Part shown: positions 1 to 8,000 of the stretch, one piece after another | Layout: every line of letters starts with the position of its first letter | How positions within the stretch are numbered: the stretch's first letter is position 1 | NCBI GenBank assembly: GCA_037447655.1 | Contig: JBBHKE010003502.1 | Coordinates: forward strand, 1-11,299 | DNA: 11,299 nt | From: Zygnema cylindricum | Taxonomy: Eukaryota; Streptophyta; Zygnematophyceae; Zygnematales; Zygnemataceae | Direction: 5' to 3' | Notes under the pieces: model-generated | The model's input: only the letters and a program-made list of their open reading frames with translations | What the model was told of the DNA's origin: nothing | The model's database searches: none | Position numbers and translations under genes: made by a program

Positions 1-2
1 TA

Positions 3-109
3 AATTAGAGTAAATTCCTTTTTGAAACAGTTCTATCACATAAATTAGAGTAAATTACTCTAATTATTTTTTTCTCTTTTTTTACTCTAATTTTTTCATT
101 ACTCTAATT
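3..109. repeat. Five copies of an 11-mer, two forward and three inverted
   Basis: AATTAGAGTAA occurs at 3-13 and 43-53; its complement TTACTCTAATT occurs at 55-65, 82-92 and 99-109. The copies at 43-53 and 55-65 form a near-perfect palindrome with a one-base centre. The element begins at the window edge, so more copies may lie outside. Function unknown; it could be the edge of a satellite or a clustered protein-binding site. Confidence 0.85.
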
Positions 110-558
110 ACGATGCGCGGTGTAGCGTCAATGACTCTTGTACTATAGTTGTGTACTGTACAGTGTCGTACTGTACTCACTCGACGCGAATGACATTCAA
201 ATGCCGGTACCTGCATAATGTGGCTGTACGGATATGGAACTTCGTTTATGAAGTTCATCGGTGGTTGGGTGGCCACCTGGCAGCCAGCTGTAACCGTTTG
301 ACAGGTTAAAATCTCTAATGCAATTGTCATCCGCCGTGGATCGCGGACCAATGGGACTCGAGGGGCGACGAATGCAGAATCCGGACGTTGAAAGAAAGCT
401 TCGTCGGAAATTTGTACCTTTCCACGGGCGGCACTCAACGGCTCTTTTGGGTATACTTCTGTAGCTGCCCAAGACCATGGGCAAAACAAAAAAAAATAAA
501 AGGACCAATAGGAGGTAAAGTCACAACAAGAGAATTTACAAACATAAACATCTGTCAA
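82..558 (-). other. Unrecognised open frame, possible internal exon at 464-181
   Basis: A minus-strand frame stays open for about 158 codons and shows no sequence I recognise. A long T-rich tract followed by GGGCAG gives a credible acceptor at 465/464, and CGA|GTGAGT gives a strong donor at 181/180, the same donor sequence used in the PotD-like gene. That would make a 284-base internal exon encoding a mixed-composition stretch (EVYPKEPLSAARGKVQIS and on). The frame has no ATG near its upstream end, and a second frame is also open for 103 codons over the same DNA, so chance is not excluded. It is also near the length expected to occur by luck in 11 kb. Confidence 0.2.
140..176. promoter_or_regulatory. 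GTAC cluster (five cores in 37 bp)
   Basis: GTAC occurs at 140-143, 153-156, 158-161, 168-171 and 173-176, including the perfect palindrome ACTGTACAGT. GTAC is the core bound by plant and algal SBP-domain factors (SPL proteins, CRR1), so a regulatory role is possible. The string TTGTACTATAG here is also found at 11040-11050, in the GTAC cluster beside the PotD-like gene. Confidence 0.35.
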
Positions 559-572
559 AGCGTCTTAGGGTG

Positions 573-1105
573 GCGTTCCATCAGGAAATTTTGTAATCGT
601 ACGGCCAACATTACCAAATACTACATTGCGAACGATGTTCTATCGCGCAGTCTGTAATCCACGTGTATAGAAAAGAGTGGTACCACGTAACTAAAGATCG
701 GATATTAAAAATCAGCAAATATCTTTCATGCCGACCAGCTTTAAACTTAAAACCATTATTTGCGTGCCATGTACTTGCGTACAGGTGATCGTCCGACAGA
801 AGTTTTGTGCTCCTTGCCTTTGACAGCGGCTCATTTTTTAGGGTTTCTGTTTTCGAAACGAAAATTAGGTTCGAAACGGAAAGAGCGAAGCTGAGAAAGG
901 TTTGAAGGAATAACGTAACGTAAATGCGTTGCCATAAATAGTGTGACGGATGAGCGCGGGCACAAATAGTGTGACGCATGGGTGGTAACAACTAACAAGA
1001 ATAGCGTGACGAAAGTCCGTTACGAGATTGCTTTTGTGATCTCGTTGGATTTTAGAATGCATATATAAGGGTCGTGCTCCATCAGGCGTTTCCAGTAATC
1101 GTACG
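573..1105. repeat. Diverged direct repeat (578-603 and 1079-1105)
   Basis: CCATCAGG and TAATCGTACG flank a 7-8 base spacer at both sites, and similarity extends leftward (AGGGTGGCGTT against AAGGGTCGTGCT) for roughly 35-40 bases in total. A third partial match, TTGTAATCGCTCGTACG, lies at 1491-1507. The spacing of the first two is 501 bases. This looks like an old tandem duplication. Confidence 0.6.
913..1069 (+). promoter_or_regulatory. Candidate plus-strand promoter: TGACG repeats plus TATA box
   Basis: AATAG(T/C)GTGACG occurs three times (937-948, 965-976, 1000-1011), preceded by two ACGT cores (913-916, 918-921) and followed by TATATAAG at 1062-1069. TGACG and ACGT are cores recognised by bZIP factors, and repeated TGACG is the basis of the plant as-1 element. 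The arrangement, with sites 50-150 bases upstream of a TATA box, resembles a promoter. No convincing gene follows: the first ATGs (1354, 1362) open frames of only 13 and 44 codons. Confidence 0.35.
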
Positions 1106-1270
1106 AACACGCTTACTGGCAGTAATATTTGTATCACTTCTCCATAAGGTCGTGCCAGCGAGGCACCAATAGCCTACGTGTTGGATTGCGATTGGAACCA
1201 CTTAGGATCCTGTTCAGCCGGCCGTGAATACTGAAAGATTTGAAAAGTACAACATCTCAACGGCGTAACT

Positions 1271-1335
1271 GTACGCACGGGCGAAATTTAAGATTTGTAA
1301 AACCGTATTAAATTTTAGCTTTTGTAAGTGCGTAC
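1271..1335. repeat. Nested inverted repeat
   Basis: GTACGCAC (1271-1278) pairs with GTGCGTAC (1328-1335), and nested inside AAATTTA (1284-1290) pairs with TAAATTT (1309-1315). The two stems are separated by unequal bulges. Meaning unknown. Confidence 0.6.
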
Positions 1336-1550
1336 TTTACACCTATACAAATTATGCCATTATGTTTCAAACGCAAAGTTCTTTACGCGAAGTAAAAGAA
1401 GCGTTAGAGGGATATCCAGATTTTTTCGTCGCTTCCGGTCGATTTGAATACACCCTGTACGAAGGCACGTGGCCTTTGCCAAATGTTTGGTTGTAATCGC
1501 TCGTACGCGCGTGGATCATATCTTTTGTTTCCAAGTGAACCAATAGACAC

Positions 1551-1610
1551 GTCCAGTGTGTGGCAAGTCTCCTCTTGAGGATAGTTGAGGAGACTTGCCA
1601 CACACTGGAC
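1551..1610. repeat. Perfect 24-bp inverted repeat with 12-base loop
   Basis: Arm 1551-1574 is the exact reverse complement of 1587-1610; the loop is 1575-1586 (TTGAGGATAGTT). No mismatch in 24 pairs is far beyond chance and implies recent origin or selection. No flanking target-site duplication or transposon end is evident. Possibilities: a fold-back (template-switch) insertion, a small hairpin RNA precursor, or an assembly or amplification artefact. Confidence 0.95.
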
Positions 1611-1645
1611 AGAAGGAGCGTTTGATTTCGGTTGGCTGATATCCT

Positions 1646-1673
1646 GACACGTATGTTCCTTCTCCAACGTGTC
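1646..1673. repeat. 7-bp inverted repeat between the two large hairpins
   Basis: GACACGT (1646-1652) pairs with ACGTGTC (1667-1673) around a 14-base loop, forming the middle member of a row of three consecutive hairpins. Confidence 0.5.
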
Positions 1674-1687
1674 GCTGCTCATTTTTT

Positions 1688-1728
1688 TCTGTAATTGGTG
1701 ATGTACAATGTACATCACCATTTACAGA
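1688..1728. repeat. Near-perfect palindrome, 20-bp arms
   Basis: Arms 1688-1707 and 1709-1728 are complementary with one mismatch around the single central base 1708; the inner 11 pairs (GGTGATGTACA / TGTACATCACC) are perfect. Such a tight palindrome would extrude as a cruciform in DNA and is often deleted in bacterial clones, so its presence is notable. Confidence 0.9.
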
Positions 1729-1917
1729 AACTTTCAAAGCGAATGCTTCACGAAAAAATATCCAACGGACGTTGTTTCCTCCCATACCATTGGAGAATAT
1801 TGGCAAGATTCTCTGTAATGTTGTTCGCGTATGAAAACAAAATAAGAGGTACGACATAGTACGGAGAGAACTGGATTTCTGTAAACAACCTCACTTTTCG
1901 TCTGAAGGAACGCCAAT

Positions 1918-2220
1918 TCTACCTTTGAAGTATCTTTTTACCCCCTTTTCGGTACCCCCGCTGTACCTTTTTCCCCCATTTTTTATCCTAAGGGGTTACA
2001 CCCCCCCCTGCTTCCCCCTCCTATACCTTTTTCCCTTTTCCTCCTATAATTTTTGATGGTACGCTAAAATTCGTCGTACTTTCCTTTCCTTTTTCATCTT
2101 CCGCCATCCATTTTATTCGTCCTCCACCACTTCTACATTTTAGCCCTCATTTTTTTCCCTTCTCCACCCTTCAACTCCCTCATCCAAATCTTGCAGTTCT
2201 TACCAAGTTTGGACCAATTT
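1918..2220. repeat. Pyrimidine-rich tract
   Basis: The plus strand is dominated by T and C runs, with a recurring TACCTTTTTCCCCC-like theme (for example near 1929, 1963 and 2025). It encodes nothing convincing. Probably simple-sequence DNA, possibly a nucleosome-poor spacer. Confidence 0.7.
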
Positions 2221-2528
2221 TGTTGTCATAAGCACTCGCGCCGAGCAAAAACAGTTTTTGTTCCCGTTTAGAAAACATGATAATTGACTAGCGTTATTGA
2301 TTAGTAAAATATCGAGCATAAGGTACCAATTTTTTACCACGGGAAAAGAATTAGCGATACAAGAAGCTATTGTGCCGTATCGAACATACTCTCAACAAAT
2401 TTTAAATACGGTATGTGGTCGTATAGTAGGAACTTCCATACAATGAACAACACTATAATTCTTTGCCCAATTATGTTTTAGGATATATGTGTTATCACAC
2501 CACCCATCGTTGATGCCAGAATGAAGGG

Positions 2529-2562
2529 CCACAATTTGACGCATACACACATCAAATTGTGG
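2529..2562. repeat. 11-bp inverted repeat with 12-base loop
   Basis: CCACAATTTGA (2529-2539) pairs perfectly with TCAAATTGTGG (2552-2562). The loop length equals that of the 24-bp hairpin at 1551-1610. Confidence 0.8.
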
Positions 2563-2652
2563 AGTGTCGGGTGGGTTACGATGAGCATAACATTATGCAT
2601 GCTCTATTGTGCAGAAAAGAGTTATGTAGGTAAAATTTTGCAATATTGTTTG

Positions 2653-2685
2653 GGTGTCCCCGATGTCGAGTGTCTTGGGGATACC
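2653..2685. repeat. 9-bp imperfect inverted repeat
   Basis: GGTGTCCCC (2653-2661) pairs with GGGGATACC (2677-2685) with one mismatch, around a 15-base loop. Confidence 0.5.
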
Positions 2686-3856
2686 TATTAGTTAGCGATG
2701 CTTATCGAACAAAGGAAAATTTTACGATATCCGATATAATGACCAAAGCAAAACAAGCTAATTCGATATGGGCCTAAGAAAAAACAAACATTGCAATGTA
2801 TCGTATGATAAACATATGCGTAGTACATAATATACAGTCCACCCACAAACAACAAAATATATAACATTTTATAAGGTATTGAATATTAGTTGCTATAACT
2901 TCAGTTTTGTATAATGTATACTTTGTAAATTGTAATACGTAGTACGGATGCAAACTGTATTAAAAATAACATCTCGTATCATGGCTTATTGCGACACACA
3001 AACAGGCTCAACACCAAAAGTTTATAAATTTTCACTACGTTATTGACTTGTAGTGTAACAGGATTACAGTCATCACCTTTTTTTAGCTAACAACTGTAGA
3101 GTCGTTGGTGGTGCTTACATGTGAAATTTGTGATTGATACATTCATATTGGTCATTATAGCTCATCCTGGCGTGATGTTCTAATCATGGTAAACACTTTT
3201 GTTCAATTGGTTGGGTCCCTACTACAGTTTTGCTGTCTCGGACTTGCTTCAATATACCGTGTGCATTGTATGGAGGTGCCCTTCATTTGAAGTTGCAATG
3301 TTGTACCTTTTGCAATACAAACCTGATGCCTGCGGTTCACTTCGAGGATACATACATATGTGGCCCTGTTCCGTGCGTCCGTAAATTGGCCCTGATGCAG
3401 TTTACCAGTCGCTGCCAAACCTTTGTCTTTAGTTGGAAGGCTGTACTGCACTGCAGAGGATCAAATTTCAAACCATGCATACAACAAAACGAGCGACCAT
3501 AGATAAGGCCAGAGAATCTTGAAGTGCGCTTCTATTGTTATCCATCTGTGACAGATTCTGCATTTTGAAACGTGCAAACAGACCACACACTTCTGAATGT
3601 GTCTACGGACCATACTGCTTTGAAGGGCCGTACGTCCGTACGGGCTCGATTTATGACGAATCGTGTTAGGGTATAGTGAGTTGTAAAAGATACGACCCAA
3701 AATACAAACTAGGAAGGAATTATGTACCGTCTGGTCTACATTCGAGCGTCGTCAAGTGTGGGCATGGCTTATGTTATGCCTCGGCGCGAGCCTTCAACAA
3801 TCTTGGTAGTCGGTTGATGAAGATGGTATCATCCTACTTGTTTAGAAAGCAGTGCG

Positions 3857-4259
3857 ATGAAAAGAGAAGAGAGAGGGGAAAGAAGAGAGAAGAGCGGGGA
3901 GAGGAGAGTCGAAGAGGAGATAGGAAGAGGAGAGGAGAGGAGAGACACAAGCGAGGAGAGAGGAGAGGAGAGACAGGAGAGGGGGGGAAAGGAGAGAGGA
4001 GAAGAGAGGAGAGGAGAGGAGAGAGAAGAGAGGAGAGGAGAGAGGAGAGAGGCGACGAGAAGAGAGGAAAAAGGAGAGGTAACAGGAGGGGAGTGAGGCG
4101 AGAGGAAAGAGGAGAGTGAAAAGGAGAGAAAAGAGAGGCGAGAGGTGACGTGTGAGGTGTGGAGGCCAAGGGAGGGATGCGGAGAGGAGTAAGGGGAAGG
4201 TGGGGAGAGGGGAGGCGAAGGGAGGTGAGGTGAGACTAGATGAGACGAGCACAAGGAGT
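3857..4259 (+). repeat. GA-rich polypurine tract, about 400 bp
   Basis: The plus strand is almost entirely A and G, built from GAGAGGA / GGAGAGA variants with only occasional C or T. Long frames on both strands here are by-products of the lack of stops in such sequence. Polypurine-polypyrimidine tracts can form triplex (H-DNA), and GAGA repeats are bound by plant BBR/BPC proteins; both are possible, neither shown. It lies about 260 bases beyond the stop codon of the PotD-like gene. Confidence 0.9.
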
Positions 4260-4522
4260 GGGTAAGCAAAAATGAACCAACAAAGTCACGTAGTGATGAA
4301 TTCCAGGAAATAAATACCCTTGACCTTCTATATTTCCTCTCCAGAAACAGAAGTTGTTATCCAAAAATTAGTTTTCTTTTCACAGATTTGGTAGAAAAAA
4401 ACATCGCAACAACTAACCAAAGTAGAGACAATCAAGCTTCACTGATAAAACTCCATGACACGCACAAGAATACAATATACAGGATGTAAATTAATGATCA
4501 GGCAATTTTCCTTTTTTAACAT
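4260..4522 (-). other. 3' flank / probable 3' UTR of the PotD-like gene
   Basis: Directly follows the TAA at 4523. No canonical AATAAA is seen on the minus strand; a TGTATATTGTATTC stretch (about 4468-4482) resembles the TGTA-rich upstream elements of plant poly(A) sites. The true end of the transcript cannot be set. Confidence 0.3.
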
Positions 4523-5098
4523 TTACAAACTGCCTTTGTCTTTAAAGAACTTCTTGAGTTTACTATACAGTAAATCCCCTCTCTCTCTCGAGTCAAGGGT
4601 TAAGAGCCACCTGTAATCTTCTACCGCGCTTTCTGATAAAGGTTGAAGCATTTCACTCTTTGAGAGTACCTCCAGAGACGATATCCCCCCACCAAAAAAC
4701 CGATTTTTTTCACCCAATTTTTTTTCATCTGTAAAACTTTTTTCACCCAAATTCTTTTCATCTGATATTTCTGAGACTTTAGAAGTCAACTCTTGCTGTA
4801 AACTACCAGGTGTAAACTCCAAACTCTCACGACGAACTTCATTTATACCGATTTGTCTTTCCAAAGTAGTTGCATTCTCTTCTCGAGTCAACCCACTCTT
4901 AGAGCCGGCGGTTCTAATCCCCAGACTTGAACTCGCAGGAATTTCCATAGGGGAAGCACCGACGAAAATTTCTTGTTGAAATGATTGCGCTCGGGCAGGT
5001 TGCAAACAAAAATTTATCCACTGACTCACAAGGGGAGACGGTCCTCGAATACGACCACCAATTTTATTGCTTTTGACTTTGTTTGTTGCGGGAACAGC
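4523..5098 (-). CDS. Exon 7: C-terminal lobe and tail, stop codon
   Basis: Encodes 191 residues and TAA (4523-4525); the acceptor is TATTCAG|GCT at 5099/5098, phase 0. Residues 1-54 (AVPATNK, GGRIRGPSPLVSQW, GASPMEIP) complete the solute-binding domain. Residues about 56-138 form a hydrophilic linker that includes a duplicated 11-residue unit (DEKNLGEKSFT, then DEKKLGEKNRF). Residues 143-191 form a conserved-looking tail, LSKSEMLQPLSESAVEDYRW, ending in a Lys-rich helix (SKLKKFFKDKG). Plant homologues as I recall them also carry an E-x-LEPLSE-x-x-x-x-DY tail, which bacterial PotD lacks. Reading upstream of 5098 gives an unrelated frame, supporting the acceptor. Confidence 0.95.
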   Translation of the reverse strand, partial: AVPATNKVKSNKIGGRIRGPSPLVSQWINFCLQPARAQSFQQEIFVGASPMEIPASSSLGIRTAGSKSGLTREENATTLERQIGINEVRRESLEFTPGSLQQELTSKVSEISDEKNLGEKSFTDEKKLGEKNRFFGGGISSLEVLSKSEMLQPLSESAVEDYRWLLTLDSRERGDLLYSKLKKFFKDKGSL

Positions 5099-8000
5099 CT
5101 GAATACATCCAAAAACTTTTATCATGAGTTTGCTCTCATATACGGAGACAGTTTCCTTCCCCAAAACCTAAAGGGGAAACATCAAAGCATTATGAGTAAA
5201 GGATAAATACTGCAGGATATGAGTATAGAGGAAACACCACAATATAATGAGTAATGGGGAGGCACCACAGTTTTATATGTGAAGGGGAATAACCGCAGCA
5301 TTACGAGAAATGTGAGATATCTGTGTGAGAGAGAGGACATTTATGAATGTGGGCAAAAAACGTACAACTGCACTGAGTCACCTCAATTCTATCATTAGAA
5401 TTTCAGCTTCTTGGTGAAATGTAGGAAAAGGGAAGCCGAGAAGATTTCAACAGAGGGAGGGGAAGCAGGCCAGAAATTGGTATTTTAAAGTTTCACTTTT
5501 CCTGATACTAAGTAGAAGGATACAAAAAAAAAAACAAAAGCGAGAAAACAAGGAGAAAAAAAGCAAGAAAGTGAGAGCGAAAAAGAGGAAGGAAGAAAAT
5601 GGCAGGAGACTGACCCAAAGGTCGGCCCACAAGGAGGTCCCATCCTCTGGAGTCATCACTGTAACTTGAGAACTTCTTCGAGCAAAGGACAAAATATCAT
5701 TGGACCATCCAACAGCCACATAAACATCTCCGGCTTTCAAGGCCTTGAGGTGATTAGTGCTGTCAAATAAACGTACCTGGACCAATTACTACAAAAAAAA
5801 CAATAAGAAATAAAACGTGATTGAATTGAATACGTGGAAAAACCATATGTCAATTAGAATATGCCAAAACAGAATATGCCAAAACAAAATATGACAAAGT
5901 AAAATATGCCAAAATACAGAGGCCAGGACGGCAACCAACAACAAACACTAGAATTTAGTCTTTTGAAAGCACAAAAGACAGAATTTGCGTTCTTTCTTTC
6001 ACTTTCGTTCACACTCTATCTTCCTCTTGGTCCTCACATTTTTCATATTTCCACCTGTCGCTGTGTTCCATTATTTATACTCTTTGCCTGTCATTTCTCC
6101 AGTATTCCTTCCCATCCCCGTCTCTCTCCCATTTTCCCTCACCCACCCACCCACCCACCCCTCCCTCCCGCCCTCACTCCTCCCCCTTCCCTCCCTCCCC
6201 TCCCTCTCTTCCCTGTTGCAGTAAAGAGAGGATGAAGAAAATGGATGAGAAAATAGTACAGTCCACACAACCTTCTGAAATCATGTGAAGAAAAGGGCCT
6301 CTATATAGTCCACATACTTTTTCTTTTGACATCATTTTGGCTCTACCATATTAAATGTGCGCCACAAAAAACAGGCACCTAGACTCACTATATGGTTAGT
6401 CTTTAGTCCAGACTAAATTTGGTGTTGGGTATCATTTACCAGTGGGGAACTTCCTACGATTGTAACTTTTGCATGACACTTGATAACTCTTACACAAGAA
6501 ATTTCTGAAAAGAACACCGTCAAACCCACTAATGATTATACCCTCCATAAATTTTTTAATCCAAAATGTCTCAAAACATTCTCTCCCATCCTCGAATTTG
6601 ACCACTGATACACTCACTTGCTTTCTCAAAGTTTTGAACCTTTCTGCAACCGCAATCCGTCCTCCTCTCACGTCTTTGTCAAAGCTATTCACATTATATG
6701 GAGCTCCAAGGGACTTGAGAGTTGCCCCCACTACCTCTCGTGGGGAGTTAACCATAGCGACTCTCCCAACCAACCGGGGATGCCATAAATCTTCCCATTT
6801 CTGACAATCGAAGGGAAAAAAGAAAATAAGTATGATTAAAAAAACAATTATGTTCACTCTGATCAAGGATGAAGCAGTACTTCATGATGGACAATATATG
6901 TGAACAAGAGTATCTATAATGGCTTTCTCTGAATTTGAAGTAGTTGCTGGTGATGGTCTTAAGAAAATATAAGTTTTTTTTCTCCTTGGAAAAAAAAAGA
7001 AAAAAGTTGTGGGTACCGTGTTAATCGCAAGTAGTGTTCGTATAAAAATCTAGCATAAATGTTGGAGTTTTTAGTGCCAACACCCCAATTGAAGGGTATT
7101 CTTTTGGTTTTTGATGAAGAAATTTCAAGCAGGTTCAAGAATGATGCAAGAAAGAAACTACTTATTTTTTTTTGGGGAAAAACCGGTTTCTAATTGACAC
7201 TGCACCTTTCACGACAATTAATGTGGTAAGTTGTCAATGCTAATACCAATAATGATGGCTACAGATTTCCAAAAAGTGCACTCTACTCTAAATTATGCTT
7301 TATACTAAACAAAACGAGCTAATTCCTCTCAAAAACCGTTGAGGAAACTTTAGTTCAGAAATCTTGTAAAACGTACTAATGATGGTGTATGATATAACAA
7401 CAATACACATTGTAATTGACTTTTCACAACTTGGGAAAAAAGCAGGTACAAAATTAGGGTTTCGGTTTGAAGGACTGGATAAACAGGGTATACACACACC
7501 TTGATTGGTGGGATATTATGTTTGGTGAAGAGATCGTGACGAAATGCTATGACAGTTGCCCCTAAACGGTACGGAGCTGCATAGATCGAGCCTTGGGGGC
7601 TCAGTCGACCCTTTTCATCCCTTCGCAAAAACACCTGACAAAATTAAAAGATAAGCGTTGTAAAGAATGATTAAGCACTGTTCAAAGAAAGAACTGTTCA
7701 AAGAAAGCACTATTTAAAGAAAGAACTGTTCAAAATACAGGAAAACACATCATACGGATTACTCTCAATGCGATTCCATGGTTCCAGCTTTGAACAATAA
7801 TCTTCTACAGAGATTTATTCGCAATTCTCATACAAGAACCTTTCTGGAAATTGAGAAAAGAAACTTCGATTTAGATTCAAGTCTGCGTTTATTTTTCTAT
7901 ATCTTGTGTGTAATAGATTCCATCTACTAACTTAAATATTCACAACATATGATAGTTGTGAAAAACATGGCAACATGGCACAAAATGTAGTATTGTTCCA

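Larger units (their letters stand above)
1404..1682 (-). other. Possible small gene or gene relic, 92 codons
   Basis: From the ATG at 1682 (context AAAAAAATGAGC) a frame of 92 codons runs to TAA at 1404, starting MSSDTLEKEHTCQDISQPKS and ending FKSTGSDEKIWISL. Its composition looks protein-like, with balanced charged and aromatic residues, but I recognise no family. Two other minus-strand frames overlap it (1516-1857 and 1367-1603), so a frameshifted relic is as likely as a gene. A near-perfect palindrome (1688-1728) ends five bases before the ATG, and the 24-bp hairpin at 1551-1610 lies inside the frame; both would fold in any transcript. Confidence 0.2.
2221..3856. other. AT-rich intergenic stretch with small palindromes, no gene seen
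   Basis: No long frame, splice chain or RNA signature found. Small inverted repeats are scattered through it: CAAAAAC-A-GTTTTTG (2246-2260), 2529-2562, GCATAA/TTATGC (2585-2598), 2653-2685 and CCGTACG-TC-CGTACGG (3628-3643). Short overlapping frames at 3199-3502 on both strands look random. Confidence 0.6.

Noticed and set aside
860-885. GGTTCGAAAC resembling a tRNA T-loop
   Set aside because: Flanking bases do not form a T stem and no other cloverleaf arms are found.
611-991. Minus-strand 126-codon frame as a stand-alone gene
   Set aside because: Length is within chance for the window and it has no recognised domain; only its short EPLS pattern is kept, as a low-confidence finding.
865-1137. 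VRLLETPD string suggesting an RxLR-like effector motif
   Set aside because: A four-residue pattern occurs often by chance, there is no signal peptide at a proper start, and the neighbouring gene is of plant type.
1362-1496. Plus-strand 44-codon frame starting MFQTQSSLREVKEALEGY
   Set aside because: It reads somewhat protein-like, and I considered a ubiquitin-E2-variant resemblance, but the match is too weak and the length is within chance.
1516-1857. Minus-strand frame with VNGDVHCTSPIT and CPVCGK
   Set aside because: I considered a decayed FLYWCH or MULE zinc-finger domain; the Cys/His spacing does not fit and it would need frameshifts.
3199-3502. Cys-rich overlapping frames on both strands
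   Set aside because: Three frames of similar length overlap with no preferred one, no start context and no family match.
3676-4269. Long overlapping frames on both strands (up to about 147 codons)
   Set aside because: They come from the GA-rich tract, which lacks stops in several frames; the products are Arg/Glu/Gly or Ser/Leu/Pro low-complexity.
5173-5311. CRISPR-like array
   Set aside because: Units are contiguous and degenerate with no unique spacers, and lie in a eukaryotic intron.
5447-5614. Extension of exon 6 into a Phe/Leu-rich hydrophobic tail
   Set aside because: It is read-through of the GTCAGT donor into the pyrimidine-rich intron; the homologous sequence continues at 5098.
5906-6268. 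Frames across the C-rich intron tract
   Set aside because: Low-complexity Pro/Leu/Ser products of simple sequence inside a well-supported intron.
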